64,000 bases of DNA, from contig NZ_LFLZ01000006.1 of assembly GCF_001189845.1 (NCBI RefSeq), positions 160,973 to 224,972 on the forward strand, in the 5' to 3' direction. A program made the translations under genes and the position numbers. Within the stretch, counting starts at the first letter, position 1, and the number at the start of each line of letters is the position of its first letter. Below are positions 1 to 8,279 of the stretch, piece after piece. Source of the stretch: Bradyrhizobium tropiciagri. Its GTDB lineage: Bacteria; Pseudomonadota; Alphaproteobacteria; Rhizobiales; Xanthobacteraceae. Under the pieces are notes generated by a model. The model did not search any database. It was not told where the DNA came from and saw nothing but the letters and a program-made list of their open reading frames with translations.

Positions 1-121
1 GCAGCTTGGCAAAGCCGATATTGAAGCGATCGATGATCGCAACCGTGTAGCACGCCAGCAGGAACGGGATCAGGCGCCAGGCGATCCGTCCATAGAGCCG
101 CGATTGGGCCGCATCCTGCAT
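1..121 (-). CDS. MFS transporter, N-terminal fragment (runs off the window)
   Basis: Only the first 40 codons are inside the window, read leftwards from ATG at 121. The peptide contains RLIPFLLACYTVAIIDRFNIGF, in which a first membrane helix ends in a D-R-x-N-x-G-F-A-K motif. This is characteristic of the anion:cation symporter branch of the major facilitator superfamily, which carries organic acids such as hydroxyphenylacetate or tartrate. It lies beside two MaoC hydratase genes on the same strand and an IclR regulator, so uptake of the substrate of that locus is a reasonable inference. The substrate itself cannot be told from this fragment. Confidence 0.7.
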   Translation of the reverse strand, partial: MQDAAQSRLYGRIAWRLIPFLLACYTVAIIDRFNIGFAKL

Positions 122-180
122 CGAAACCTCCGAATGATTGTTTTGTTGTTGGGCGAATGGCATCGCCGCGAGGGAACTGG

Positions 181-345
181 GCTCCCTCGCCCCGTTCTTA
201 CGGGGAGAGGGTTGGGATGAGGGGCTGCTTCCGCATAGACGGAGAGAGCTGAGCATGCGGAGGCTCCCCCTCACCCGGATCGCATTCCGCTGCGCTGCAT
301 GCGTTCCGGCCTCTCCCCGCACGCGGGGAGAGGCGAAGTGGAAAT
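181..345. repeat. Intergenic palindromic repeat, family A (about 165 bp)
   Basis: Outer arms of the form cctcgcccc...ggggagagg and cctctcccc...ggggagagg face each other. Inner arms ggttgggatgagggg and cccctcacccggatcgca also pair. The same layout occurs at 14075-14208 inside imuB. This is an extragenic palindromic element filling the gap between the MFS and MaoC genes; no gene is visible here. Confidence 0.75.
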
Positions 346-372
346 CCATTGCGGCGGTCGAGTTGTGTCCAG

Positions 373-825
373 CTAGCTCGCCTTGGCGCTCGCCGGAAAC
401 TCCAGCATCGCTTCACCGGCGGCGACTGTCTCGCCGCGCTGGTTCTGCACGGCGACGTCGACCAGCACCCAGCGCGATTTCGCGGTGGTCTGCTTGGCCT
501 TGATGGTGCCGGCGGGACGGATGACGTCGCCGGGCTTCACCGGCTTCAGCCAGCGCGTCTCGAGCCTGCGATGGATCGCGCCGGCAGGAAGAGCCCAGTC
601 GGTCAGCATGCGCGAGATCAGGCCGAAATTGTTCATGCCGTGCATGATGATGCCGCCAAAATTGGTCTTGCCGAAATCGCCCTTCATGTAGTCGTCGTCG
701 AGATGCAGCGGGTTGTAGTCGAGCGATGCATCGCAGAACAGGCGGATCGATTCGCGCGAGACCGCGAAGGCGGGACCGTCGATGGTGTCGCCGGCCTTGA
801 GAGCATCGAAATTCGCTAAGGTCAT
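373..825 (-). CDS. MaoC family dehydratase (hot-dog fold)
   Basis: This 150-residue protein is about the length of a single hot-dog domain. It has the hydratase-2 type segment D-Y-N-P-L-H-L-D (about residues 36-43), where Asp and His are the expected catalytic pair, followed by the G-G-I-I-M-H-G-M helix. Such proteins hydrate trans-2-enoyl-CoA thioesters or dehydrate 3-hydroxyacyl-CoA. The ATG at 825 has a GGA-rich site upstream. It lies 11 bp downstream of another MaoC-like gene on the same strand, and the two probably form a heteromeric hydratase, as is usual for split MaoC pairs. The substrate is unknown, but the MFS and IclR neighbours suggest catabolism of an organic or aromatic acid. 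Confidence 0.85.
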   Translation of the reverse strand: MTLANFDALKAGDTIDGPAFAVSRESIRLFCDASLDYNPLHLDDDYMKGDFGKTNFGGIIMHGMNNFGLISRMLTDWALPAGAIHRRLETRWLKPVKPGDVIRPAGTIKAKQTTAKSRWVLVDVAVQNQRGETVAAGEAMLEFPASAKAS

Positions 826-836
826 CGTGATCTTCC

Positions 837-1328
837 TTACATCGGACGGATGGTCTGGCCGCGACCCGAACAGATCACGTCGCCATGCTGGTTGAAGAAG
901 ACGTTGTCGTGCACCACGAACAGCCGCTCGCGCTTGATGAACTTGTCGAGCGCGCGGGCCTGCAACGTGATGGTGTCGCCGGGACGGGCAGGGATGTTGT
1001 AGCTCCAGGACTGCCCAGCATTGACGGTGCCCGGCGAGCGCATCCAGTCGTCGGCCGGCGTGCAGGCGAACATCAGAAGGATATGGATCGCGGGTGGCGC
1101 GACCAGCCCGCCATAGGGCCCGGCCTTCGCGGCCGCTTCGTCGAGATAGAGCGGGTTGGTCTCACCGACTGCGCGGCAGTACAGCGCGATCGCCTCCTGC
1201 GTCAGCTTGAAGGGCAGCGTCTTGCGCGGCTCGCCGGGGACGATGTCGTCCCACATCTTGCGCAGCTTCGCGTCCTTCCAGAAATCGGTCTCGAACGGGG
1301 TGGCCGCAGAACTTTCTGCTTGCGCCAT
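837..1328 (-). CDS. MaoC-like N-terminal (FAS1-type) dehydratase domain protein
   Basis: This 163-residue hot-dog protein contains A-V-G-E-T-N-P-L-Y-L-D (about residues 53-63), where the usual catalytic His of MaoC is replaced by Tyr. That is typical of the non-catalytic N-terminal dehydratase subunit that pairs with a catalytic MaoC. The start at 1328 has a strong AGGAGG site about 6 bases upstream. It is the first gene of the leftward operon ending in the MaoC gene at 373-825. Two palindromes lie in its promoter region, divergent from an IclR regulator. The role as a partner subunit is an inference from the missing His and the gene order. Confidence 0.8.
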   Translation of the reverse strand: MAQAESSAATPFETDFWKDAKLRKMWDDIVPGEPRKTLPFKLTQEAIALYCRAVGETNPLYLDEAAAKAGPYGGLVAPPAIHILLMFACTPADDWMRSPGTVNAGQSWSYNIPARPGDTITLQARALDKFIKRERLFVVHDNVFFNQHGDVICSGRGQTIRPM

Positions 1329-1349
1329 CGTGCATCCTCCTGCTAATCA

Positions 1350-1383
1350 GTTCGCCAGGCGAACATTTCATTCGCTGTATGAA
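1350..1383. promoter_or_regulatory. Candidate IclR operator: two palindromes between maoC and iclR
   Basis: A perfect inverted repeat GTTCGCCAGGCGAAC occupies 1350-1364. A second, TTCAT-N7-ATGAA, follows at 1367-1383. Both lie in the 179-bp divergent region between the MaoC operon and the IclR gene, just upstream of the MaoC start. IclR proteins bind palindromes of about this size, so these are the obvious candidate operators. No binding data exist here. Confidence 0.45.
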
Positions 1384-1507
1384 TTGACGCTAGCGCGGTC
1401 GGGTGCCCCTGACAAGCGGGCAGGGCCGCGTCATGCGCAGGCAGCCATGCGGCTTGCGATGTCACGAGCAGAACCAGAATCTCCCGCAGAGCCTTGAGCA
1501 AAACGCG

Positions 1508-2278
1508 ATGAGCAAAGAGAGTGACGGCTTCGTGCGCGCGATCGCGCGCGGCTTCTCGATCATCGAGGCGCTCGGCAAGCCGCCGGGCCGGCACACGCTG
1601 GCGGAGGCGGCCGACACCGCCGGCCTCAACCGCGCCACCGCGCGCCGCATTCTCGCGACCCTGGTGGCGCTGAAATACTGCGCTTCCGACGGACGCTATT
1701 TCAGCCTGCGGCCGCGCGCGCTTGGGCTCGGCCTGTCCTATCTCAACGCACTGCCATATTGGGGCCATGCGCAGCGCGCGCTGGAAAATCTGCGCAACGA
1801 GATCGGCGAGTCCTGCGCGATGGCGGTGCTCGACGAGGACGAGATCGTCTATGCGCTACGCCTGCCGGCGCGGCGGATTCTTTCCGCCAATCTCGGCGTC
1901 GGCAGTCGGCTGCCCGCGCATCTGGTGTCGCTCGGCCGCGTCATGCTCGCGGCGCTGCCGCCCGGCACCCGCGAGGCCTATCTTGCGACCGGCGGCTTCA
2001 AGCAGGTCACGCCGCGCACCGTGACCGATCCGGAGCGGCTCGGTGAACTGCTGCTGCGGGTCGAGAGCGACGGCTATGCCTGGGTCGACGGTGAGCTCGA
2101 TCCCGCGATCTGCGGCATCGCGGTGCCGCTGCGCGATCCCGCAGGCTCCGTGGTCGCGGCGCTCAGCGTCAACACGATTTCGGGCACGGTCAGCGAGGCC
2201 GGCGCGCGCAAGAAATTCCTGCTGCCGCTGCGCCGCACAGCGCAGGAGATCCGCAGCCAGATGCTGACGTCGGGCTGA
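1508..2278 (+). CDS. IclR family transcriptional regulator
   Basis: This 256-residue protein has an N-terminal winged helix (about residues 8-70; ARGFSIIEALG then the recognition segment GLNRATARRILATL) and a C-terminal IclR effector domain (GESCAMAVLDEDEIVYALR, GSRLPAHLVSLGRVMLAALP, CGIAVPLRDPAGSVVAALSV). It resembles the PcaR/PobR group that controls aromatic acid degradation. I chose ATG 1508 because the domain begins right after it; the longer reading frame upstream adds a low-quality leader. The ribosome site is weak. It is divergent from the MaoC operon and probably controls it. Confidence 0.88.
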   Translation: MSKESDGFVRAIARGFSIIEALGKPPGRHTLAEAADTAGLNRATARRILATLVALKYCASDGRYFSLRPRALGLGLSYLNALPYWGHAQRALENLRNEIGESCAMAVLDEDEIVYALRLPARRILSANLGVGSRLPAHLVSLGRVMLAALPPGTREAYLATGGFKQVTPRTVTDPERLGELLLRVESDGYAWVDGELDPAICGIAVPLRDPAGSVVAALSVNTISGTVSEAGARKKFLLPLRRTAQEIRSQMLTSG

Positions 2279-2395
2279 CTCGCCAAGCCGTTGTTTCCGA
2301 TCGCGTTGCCTGCTTAGATCAGGCCGCCGAGCCCGGCCTGTGATGTAATGGGGCATTCGGAACGCAGTGTCAGGATTTCAGCTGGAGCGATTGCC

Positions 2396-3733
2396 ATGAC
2401 CAAAATGGTTCTCACGCTGCTTGCGTCCGCCGCGCTCTGCGCGTCACTGCCGCACCCGGCGAATGCCGAGCTTGATGTGGCAAGGCTGAAGAGTGCGATC
2501 GAGAAGTCGGTCGAGGCCGACTATCCGAAACTCGACGCGCTCTACAAGGATATTCACGCCCATCCTGAAATCGCCTTCCAGGAGGAGAAGACCGCGGCCA
2601 AACTGGCTGGCGAAGTGCGGGCGCTTGGCTTCGAGGTGACGGAGCATGTCGGCAAGACCGGGCTGGTCGCGATCTACAGGAACGGCGAGGGCCCGACCAT
2701 CATGGTGCGCACCGAGCTCGATGCGCTGCCGATGGAGGAAAAGACCGGACTTCCCTATGCCAGCCACGACAAGACGACCTGGCAGGGACGCGAAACCTTC
2801 GTGGCCCACAGCTGCGGGCACGACGTCCACATGGCAAGCTGGGTGGGGACGGCCAAGACGCTGGTCGGCCTGAAAGACCAGTGGCACGGCACGCTGATGT
2901 TCATCGCCCAGCCGGCCGAGGAAATCGTCTCGGGCGGCAAGGCCATGTTGGCGGATGGCCTGTTCACGCGATTTCCGAAACCGAATTTCGGTTTCGCCCT
3001 GCACGACGGCCCGTTCGCCTATGGCACGGTGCGCTATCGCGTCGGGATCGGCTCATCCGCCGCTGATGGTCTCTCCATCAAATTCCGTGGCCGCGGCGGA
3101 CACGGTGCGGTGCCGCAGGCGACGATTGACCCTGTGATGATGGCTGCGCGCTTTGTCGTCGATGTCCAGAGCGTGATCAGCCGTGAAAAGGACCCGACCG
3201 AATTTGGCGTCGTCAGCATCGGCTCAATTCACGGTGGCACCGCGTCGAACATTATTCCCGACGACGTGGTGCTGCTCGGCACCATTCGCACCTTCAAGCC
3301 TGAGGTGCGAGCCAAGATGCTTGCGGGTATCGAGCGGACGGCAAAGGCGGTCGCCGCGATGTCAAATGCACCGGAGCCCGAGATAAACCTCGCCGAAGGG
3401 ACCAAGGCCGTCATCAATGATCCCAACGTGGTCGGCACCGCGGAAAAGGTGCTGAAGGCGGCCTTTGGCGACAAGTTCGCACCGTCACCGCCGGGCACGC
3501 CCAGCGAGGATTATTCGGAATTCGTCAGCGCCGGGGTGCCCTCGATGTTCTTCAATATCGGCGTCTATGAGCCGGAGCGTGTCGCCGCCGCTCGCGAAGG
3601 CAACGGCCCACCATTGCCGACCAACCACTCGCCCTTGTTCGCGCCGGTGCCGGAGCCGACGATCAAGACCGGTGTCGAGGCCATGACGCTTGCCGTGCTG
3701 AGCGCGTTCGACCGGCAGGTCCCCGAGAAATAG
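2396..3733 (+). CDS. M20 family metallo-amidohydrolase, exported
   Basis: This 445-residue protein starts with a Sec signal peptide (MTKMVLTLLASAALCASLP...ANA, cleavage near residue 24). The mature part has the M20D layout: H-S-C-G-H-D-V-H (about residue 137 on) with metal-binding Cys and His, Q-P-A-E-E (about 173), a dimerisation domain with G-G-H-G-A-V-P-Q, and a C-terminal P-S-E-D-Y-S-E-F segment. Relatives hydrolyse N-acyl amino acids, hippurate or indole-amino acid conjugates. The start at 2396 has GGAG upstream and gives the signal peptide, unlike the longer frame from 2348. A periplasmic location is inferred. The substrate is unknown. Confidence 0.88.
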   Translation: MTKMVLTLLASAALCASLPHPANAELDVARLKSAIEKSVEADYPKLDALYKDIHAHPEIAFQEEKTAAKLAGEVRALGFEVTEHVGKTGLVAIYRNGEGPTIMVRTELDALPMEEKTGLPYASHDKTTWQGRETFVAHSCGHDVHMASWVGTAKTLVGLKDQWHGTLMFIAQPAEEIVSGGKAMLADGLFTRFPKPNFGFALHDGPFAYGTVRYRVGIGSSAADGLSIKFRGRGGHGAVPQATIDPVMMAARFVVDVQSVISREKDPTEFGVVSIGSIHGGTASNIIPDDVVLLGTIRTFKPEVRAKMLAGIERTAKAVAAMSNAPEPEINLAEGTKAVINDPNVVGTAEKVLKAAFGDKFAPSPPGTPSEDYSEFVSAGVPSMFFNIGVYEPERVAAAREGNGPPLPTNHSPLFAPVPEPTIKTGVEAMTLAVLSAFDRQVPEK

Positions 3734-3810
3734 CCGTCTGCGGCGGCCGGGCGCGCGAGACACCGCGCCAAAACTCGCAGATCAATTACTCACCTCGCTG
3801 GAGGAGCCCC

Positions 3811-4437
3811 GTGGAAGACCCGATCCGTGCCCCATTCTACCACGACGGAATGCGTGAGTTGCAGGACCGCTTCGACGGTCGTCGCGTCGCCGACGGCCTC
3901 GAGAAGCACCGCCTCCACTTCGAATTCTGGGAGCAGGATCGCAGGCTCATCGAAGAGACGCGATTCTTTTTCATTGCGACGAGCTATCAGGACAACGTCG
4001 ATTGTTCGATGCGATCCGGCGATCCCGGCTTCGTGAAGATTACCGGGCCCGATACGCTCGAGTACCCCGAGTATGACGGCAACAACATGTACCGCACGCT
4101 CGGCAATATTCACCGCAACCCGAACGTCGGCTTGCTGTTCGTCCGTCTCGACGGCAAGACGTTTCGCACGCGGATCCGAGGCAAAGCGACGATCCACGAA
4201 GAGGCGGACGCGCTTGCCGGGCATCACGGCGCGAAGGTTGTCGTGCGCGTCAAATGCGAGATCTTTCCGAATTGCCCGCGCTACATTCCGGACCTGATGG
4301 GCGCTTCAGCTGACGTGCCGGCGAATCCGTTCGTTCCGCGGCCCGGATACGAGCCGCCCGCGCCGGAATGGAAGAGCCGGGATTACCTCAAGGACGTGCT
4401 TTCGAAATACGATCCGCATCGGAAACACGAGGTCTAA
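3811..4437 (+). CDS. Pyridoxamine 5'-phosphate oxidase family protein (FMN-binding split barrel)
   Basis: This 208-residue protein has the flavin-binding split-barrel core F-F-F-I-A-T-S-Y-Q-D-N-V-D-C-S (about residues 51-65), then PGFVKITGPDTLEYPEYDGNNMYRTLGNIHRNPNVGLLFV, typical of the PNPOx-like group annotated as general stress or F420/FMN-dependent oxidoreductases. It starts with GTG at 3811, preceded by a strong GGAGGAG. It follows the M20 gene by 77 bp on the same strand and may be co-transcribed. Vitamin B6 synthesis is unlikely; a flavin reductase or oxidase role is a family-level guess. Confidence 0.8.
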   Translation: MEDPIRAPFYHDGMRELQDRFDGRRVADGLEKHRLHFEFWEQDRRLIEETRFFFIATSYQDNVDCSMRSGDPGFVKITGPDTLEYPEYDGNNMYRTLGNIHRNPNVGLLFVRLDGKTFRTRIRGKATIHEEADALAGHHGAKVVVRVKCEIFPNCPRYIPDLMGASADVPANPFVPRPGYEPPAPEWKSRDYLKDVLSKYDPHRKHEV

Positions 4438-4440
4438 CGA

Positions 4441-4866
4441 TCAGGGCAGCGGCGCCATATAGGGGATGCTGGCGACCAGCGCGAACGCCTGGACCGCGTT
4501 GCACAGCATGCCGCCCCAATGCAGCCGGCGCAGCCGCCGCACGGCGGTGGGATCACCCAGATCTCTCGCATCCGCCTCGGCATCGAGCCGGCGCAGAAAC
4601 CAGCGGCGTGCCAGCACCGCGAATGCCGCGATCAGGGCGATACCGAGCGCTGTAGCCGGCCGGCCAGCGGCGGCAAAGGCGAGCGTTCCGGTCACGCCGG
4701 CTGTCGCCAGCACCAGGAAGTAGGCGTTGAACATGCCGCGCAGCAGGCGCGTGACCGGCGGGATGTCGAGCTTCACAAGCAGGAACGCCGGCGCCGCCAG
4801 CAGGAAGTAACCCATCGGCACCAGCAGGATGATGGTGGAAAACAGGAACGCCTGATCCGGCGTCAT
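4441..4866 (-). CDS. Hypothetical membrane protein (about four helices)
   Basis: This 141-residue protein has hydrophobic stretches near residues 8-35, 47-62, 70-84 and 116-136, and one basic loop, ARRWFLRRLDAEADARDLGDPTAVRRLRRL. I chose ATG 4866 because it is preceded by GGGGGCGGC and opens directly into a membrane segment; the longer frame to 4950 adds an unlikely leader. It faces the oxidoreductase gene tail to tail, with 3 bp between them. I do not recognise the family. Helix count and orientation are estimates. Confidence 0.65.
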   Translation of the reverse strand: MTPDQAFLFSTIILLVPMGYFLLAAPAFLLVKLDIPPVTRLLRGMFNAYFLVLATAGVTGTLAFAAAGRPATALGIALIAAFAVLARRWFLRRLDAEADARDLGDPTAVRRLRRLHWGGMLCNAVQAFALVASIPYMAPLP

Positions 4867-4983
4867 GTAGCCGCCCCCTTGTTGGCAGGCGAGAGGATTT
4901 CGGTGCGGATAACCTGCGGTAGTATCCGCACAGGATATTTGCCACACCATTGGGCTTTGGTCGGATGCGATCGTTCCGTCGGG

Positions 4984-5445
4984 TCAATCAGCGACAACGA
5001 TCCTGACGGTGGACCCGTCCGGCAAATCCTTGGTCTTTGAGTACATCATTGCCGTAAAGGCGATCCAGTCTCGACAGGAGCACATCCATACATTGTCGAC
5101 GGTGTACTCGCCCCCGAATAGGGGCAGCGTCGTAAAGGCGTAGCACTGGGACGGGCCAAGGATCAGTCCTGCCGAGCGGCACCGGTCGACCAACGCGCGC
5201 AGCAGCCAACCGTCTGCATCTTCCACGCAATGTTCGCGGAACGCTCCCTCGGATGCAGCAATTCTCTCGATCGAGCCCGCCGATACCTCCAGCATGTAAA
5301 CCGCTCCCGTCGCGTCCGCCAGGAACACGTCTGCGAACAGGCTGGCTCCCAAGACGCGGCTCCCGGCAGGCAGGATGTCCGACCAGGCAGCGAGTTCGCT
5401 GAGCGTGATTTCAACCGGAAGGAAGTCTGAGCGGTCCTGTTCCAT
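4984..5445 (-). CDS. DUF1851/Tdi1-like protein (possible orphan toxin-immunity type)
   Basis: This 153-residue protein ends in PLFGGEYTVDNVWMCSCRDWIAFTAMMYSKTKDLPDGSTVRIVV. The G-G-E-x-x-x-D-N motif and the K-D-L-P-D-G ending match, as I remember it, the DUF1851 domain found at the C-terminus of Tdi1, the immunity protein of a type VI secreted DNase. I placed the start at ATG 5445; the frame is open further upstream to 5748 but that part looks non-coding. No toxin or secretion gene is nearby, so it would be an orphan immunity gene or an unrelated use of the fold. The assignment is tentative. Confidence 0.55.
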   Translation of the reverse strand: MEQDRSDFLPVEITLSELAAWSDILPAGSRVLGASLFADVFLADATGAVYMLEVSAGSIERIAASEGAFREHCVEDADGWLLRALVDRCRSAGLILGPSQCYAFTTLPLFGGEYTVDNVWMCSCRDWIAFTAMMYSKTKDLPDGSTVRIVVAD

Positions 5446-5653
5446 CCTGCGAGCATGAATGCCCGGTCGCGCTGCGGCAAGCCGGAAGTCATCACGCGGT
5501 GATGTTCGGCCACACGGCCGGCGCTTTTCGGTCGGTTGGCTCTGCATTTGCCGCGCCGCGGGACCCAATCTGGAGCATGCCACATCTGTTTGGGTGGACC
5601 GCCTCTTGCATGCTAGAGGTGACTTACGTTCAACCTCCGAGGCCAGAATTCTC

Positions 5654-6825
5654 ATGCCCATCGTCAACCGCGTCGCCGATCTGCAACCCGATATCCAGGC
5701 CTGCGCCGCAACATCCATGAAAACCCCGAGCTGCTCTATGATGTGCACCGCACTGCATCATTCGTGGCGGACCGGCTGCGGGAATTCGGCTGCGACGAGG
5801 TCGTGACCGGGCTCGGCAAGACCGGCGTGGTCGGGGTCATCAAGGGCAAGAAGGGCGCGGCCAAGGGCGACGTCAAGGTGATCGGCCTGCGCGCCGACAT
5901 GGATGCGCTGCCGATCCACGAGGAAACCAACTTGCCTTACGCCTCGAAGACGCCGGGCAAGATGCACGCCTGCGGCCATGACGGTCACACCGCGATGCTG
6001 CTCGGCGCGGCGCGCTATCTTGCCGAGACGCGCAATTTCGCCGGCGATGCGGTCGTGATCTTCCAGCCGGCCGAGGAGGGTGGAGCTGGCGCTGCCGCCA
6101 TGATCAAGGATGGCTTGATGGACCGCTTCGGCGTCCAGCAGGTCTACGGCATGCACAACGGTCCGGGGATTCCGATCGGCTCGTTCGCGATCCGCTCCGG
6201 TCCGATCATGGCGTCCACCGACGAGGTCAACATCAACATCGAGGGGCTCGGCGGCCACGCCGCGCGGCCGCACAAATGCATCGATTCCGTGATGGTCGGC
6301 GCGCAGCTGATCACCGCGCTGCAGTCGATCGTGTCGCGCAGCGTCGATCCGCTGGATTCCGCCGTGATCTCGATCTGCGAATTCCACGCCGGCCATGCCC
6401 GCAACGTGATCCCGCAGACCGCGGTATTGCGCGGCACCGTGCGCACGCTGACCCCGGAGGTTCGGCAGTTGATCGAGAAGCGCATCGGCGAAGTGGTCAA
6501 GGGCGTCGCCCAGCTGACCGGCGCGCGGATCGAGCTCGACTACAAGCGCGGCTATCCGGTCACCGTCAACCACGCCCCGCAGACCGAATTCGCAACTCGC
6601 ATCGCCAAGGAAGTGGCCGGCGACGGCAACGTGCATACGATGCCGCCGCTGATGGGCGGCGAGGATTTCTCGTACATGCTCGAAGCGCGGCCCGGCGCCT
6701 TCATCTTCTGCGGCAACGGCGACAGCGCCGGCCTGCACCACCCCGCCTACAATTTCAACGACGAGGCGATCGTTTTCGGCACGTCGTATTTCGTGAAGAT
6801 TGTGGAGGACGCGCTGGCGGCGTGA
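5654..6825 (+). pseudogene. M20 family amidohydrolase (hippurate hydrolase-like), frameshifted near the 5' end
   Basis: From ATG 5654 the frame reads MPIVNRVADLQPDIQA and then loses sense. One base later the family continues with N-I-H-E-N-P-E-L-L-Y-D-V-H-R. Adding one G in tgcgccgc (about 5702-5704), to make tggcgccgc, restores Q-A-W-R-R-N-I-H-E-N-P-E-L, the standard M20D N-terminus. The rest (5743-6825, 360 codons from an internal GTG) is intact: H-A-C-G-H-D-G-H, P-A-E-E-G-G-A-G, G-G-H-A-A-R-P-H, M-G-G-E-D-F-S-Y. The product would remove acyl groups from amino acids in the cytoplasm. Either one base was lost in the genome or the assembly is wrong; expression from the GTG would give a protein without its first metal-domain strand. 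Confidence 0.8.
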
Positions 6826-6853
6826 GGCGCGATCGCAGCGGCGTGCTGTCAGC

Positions 6854-6939
6854 CGTCATTGCGAGCGAAGCGAAGCAATCCATCTATCCGCATGCGCGGT
6901 GCAATGGATTGCTTCGTCGCTTCGCTCCTCGCAATGACG
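6854..6939. repeat. Palindromic repeat, family B
   Basis: A long inverted repeat opens with cgtcattgcgagcgaagcg and closes with cgcttcgctcctcgcaatgacg around a short centre. A second copy lies at 43296-43376. It sits between the convergent M20 and P450 genes, where it could also serve as a transcription stop. Confidence 0.8.
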
Positions 6940-6960
6940 AATTGTGGGAAGCGATCTTCC

Positions 6961-8142
6961 TTAAGCATCCCATTGCACCGGCAGCGTCACCGGGCCGCGG
7001 AACACCCAGCCGCGGACGATGGGCGGCGCCTCCTCGCGGAGGTGCAGATTGCGCAGGCGATCGAACAGCATCGGCACCACGATCTTGCCGACAGTGAGCC
7101 GTGACACCCAGGTGCCGGCGCAGAAATGCGGCCCGGCGCCGAACGCCAGATGCGATTGCTTCGGCCGCGTCACGTCAAAACGGTCAGGCTCGGCGAAGCG
7201 ATGGCCGTCGCGGTTCGCCGCGCCGACGCAAAGGCCGATCTGAAGGCCCTCGGGCAGCGTGGTGCCGGAAAGATCGACATCGCGGGTGACGCGGCGCGGA
7301 TACATGCCGATCGGCGAGATCCAGCGTACCGCTTCCTCCAGCGCAGCCGGCCATAGCTCCGGTTTCGCCAGCACGGCGTCCTTCTGAGCCGGGTTTTGCA
7401 GCAGGCCGAGCACCAGGGTCAGGATCGCATCGCGCGGCTCGTTCAATCCGCCGCCGATGATCACCTTGATGTTGGCGCGGATGCCCTCGATCGGCATCGG
7501 CGGATCGGCATTGATCATCGAGGACAGGATCGACGGGTTCGGCCGGCTGCGGTGGTCGTCGAGCACCGCGTCGATCGCGGCATCGACGTCGGCGCTCGCC
7601 TGCATTGCCTTGCGCTCGATCTCGGCATCGGCGGCATAGTTGCCGGCACCGTCGATCAGCGCCTGCGACCACTCGGCCAGGGTCTGCCACGGCATCTCGC
7701 GAAACCCGATCATCGCCGTCAGGCTGAGCGAGGCCATCGGCGCGGCCAGCGCGCCGAACAGGTCGGCCTCACCGGCCACCGACAAATCATTGATCAGCAT
7801 TTCCGCGATGGCGGTGAATTTCGGCGCCCAATGGTCCTTGATCGTGGCCGGGCGAAACGACGGCTCGATCGCCTTGCGGCCGATCGCATGCTCGGCGCCG
7901 TCCTTGCGCATGAAGGTCGGCCCCATCACCTTGTTGACCAGCGAGGCCGGATTATCGGCCGAGTAGGTCGCCGGATCGCGCTCGATCCGCACGATGTCGT
8001 CGAAGCGCGTCACCAGCGTCAGCTTCGCGGGCTCGACATAGACCGCCGGGGCCAGCTCGCGCAGGCGGCGGAAGATCGGATAGGGGTCGTCGAGCAGATC
8101 CTGATACGCGATGTCGGTGACGACAGGCACGGCGCTGGTCAT
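6961..8142 (-). CDS. Cytochrome P450
   Basis: This 393-residue soluble P450 is the usual size for a bacterial class I enzyme. The heme loop F-G-A-G-P-H-F-C-A-G-T (about residues 332-342) supplies the Cys ligand. The I-helix region I-G-G-G-L-N-E-P-R-D carries N-E in place of the common A-G-x-D/E-T. The K-helix E-x-x-R is E-E-A-V-R-W. It inserts one oxygen atom into an organic substrate and needs a ferredoxin and reductase, neither of which is nearby. The start at 8142 has GGGAGG upstream. It is divergent from a LysR regulator with two LysR boxes between them, so induction by its substrate is likely. Confidence 0.9.
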   Translation of the reverse strand: MTSAVPVVTDIAYQDLLDDPYPIFRRLRELAPAVYVEPAKLTLVTRFDDIVRIERDPATYSADNPASLVNKVMGPTFMRKDGAEHAIGRKAIEPSFRPATIKDHWAPKFTAIAEMLINDLSVAGEADLFGALAAPMASLSLTAMIGFREMPWQTLAEWSQALIDGAGNYAADAEIERKAMQASADVDAAIDAVLDDHRSRPNPSILSSMINADPPMPIEGIRANIKVIIGGGLNEPRDAILTLVLGLLQNPAQKDAVLAKPELWPAALEEAVRWISPIGMYPRRVTRDVDLSGTTLPEGLQIGLCVGAANRDGHRFAEPDRFDVTRPKQSHLAFGAGPHFCAGTWVSRLTVGKIVVPMLFDRLRNLHLREEAPPIVRGWVFRGPVTLPVQWDA

Positions 8143-8200
8143 TGGTCCTCCCGGAGCGCTTTTTTGCGAAAGCTAGCGCCAATGGGCGTGATCGCTCAAT

Positions 8201-8235
8201 TCGATGGGATCGATATAGACCATCGATATATTCGA
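8201..8235. promoter_or_regulatory. Twin LysR boxes (T-N11-A palindromes) in the P450/lysR divergent region
   Basis: TCGATGGGATCGA at 8201-8213 and TCGATATATTCGA at 8223-8235 both fit T-N11-A with symmetric arms. Their centres are 22 bp apart, two helical turns. They lie 59-93 bp upstream of the P450 start and 45-79 bp upstream of lysR. This is the usual arrangement of recognition and activation sites for a LysR tetramer. Confidence 0.6.
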
Positions 8236-8279
8236 TGACCTTTGCTAGGCTGGACGCCGGCAAATGCGGGAGGTGCTGC

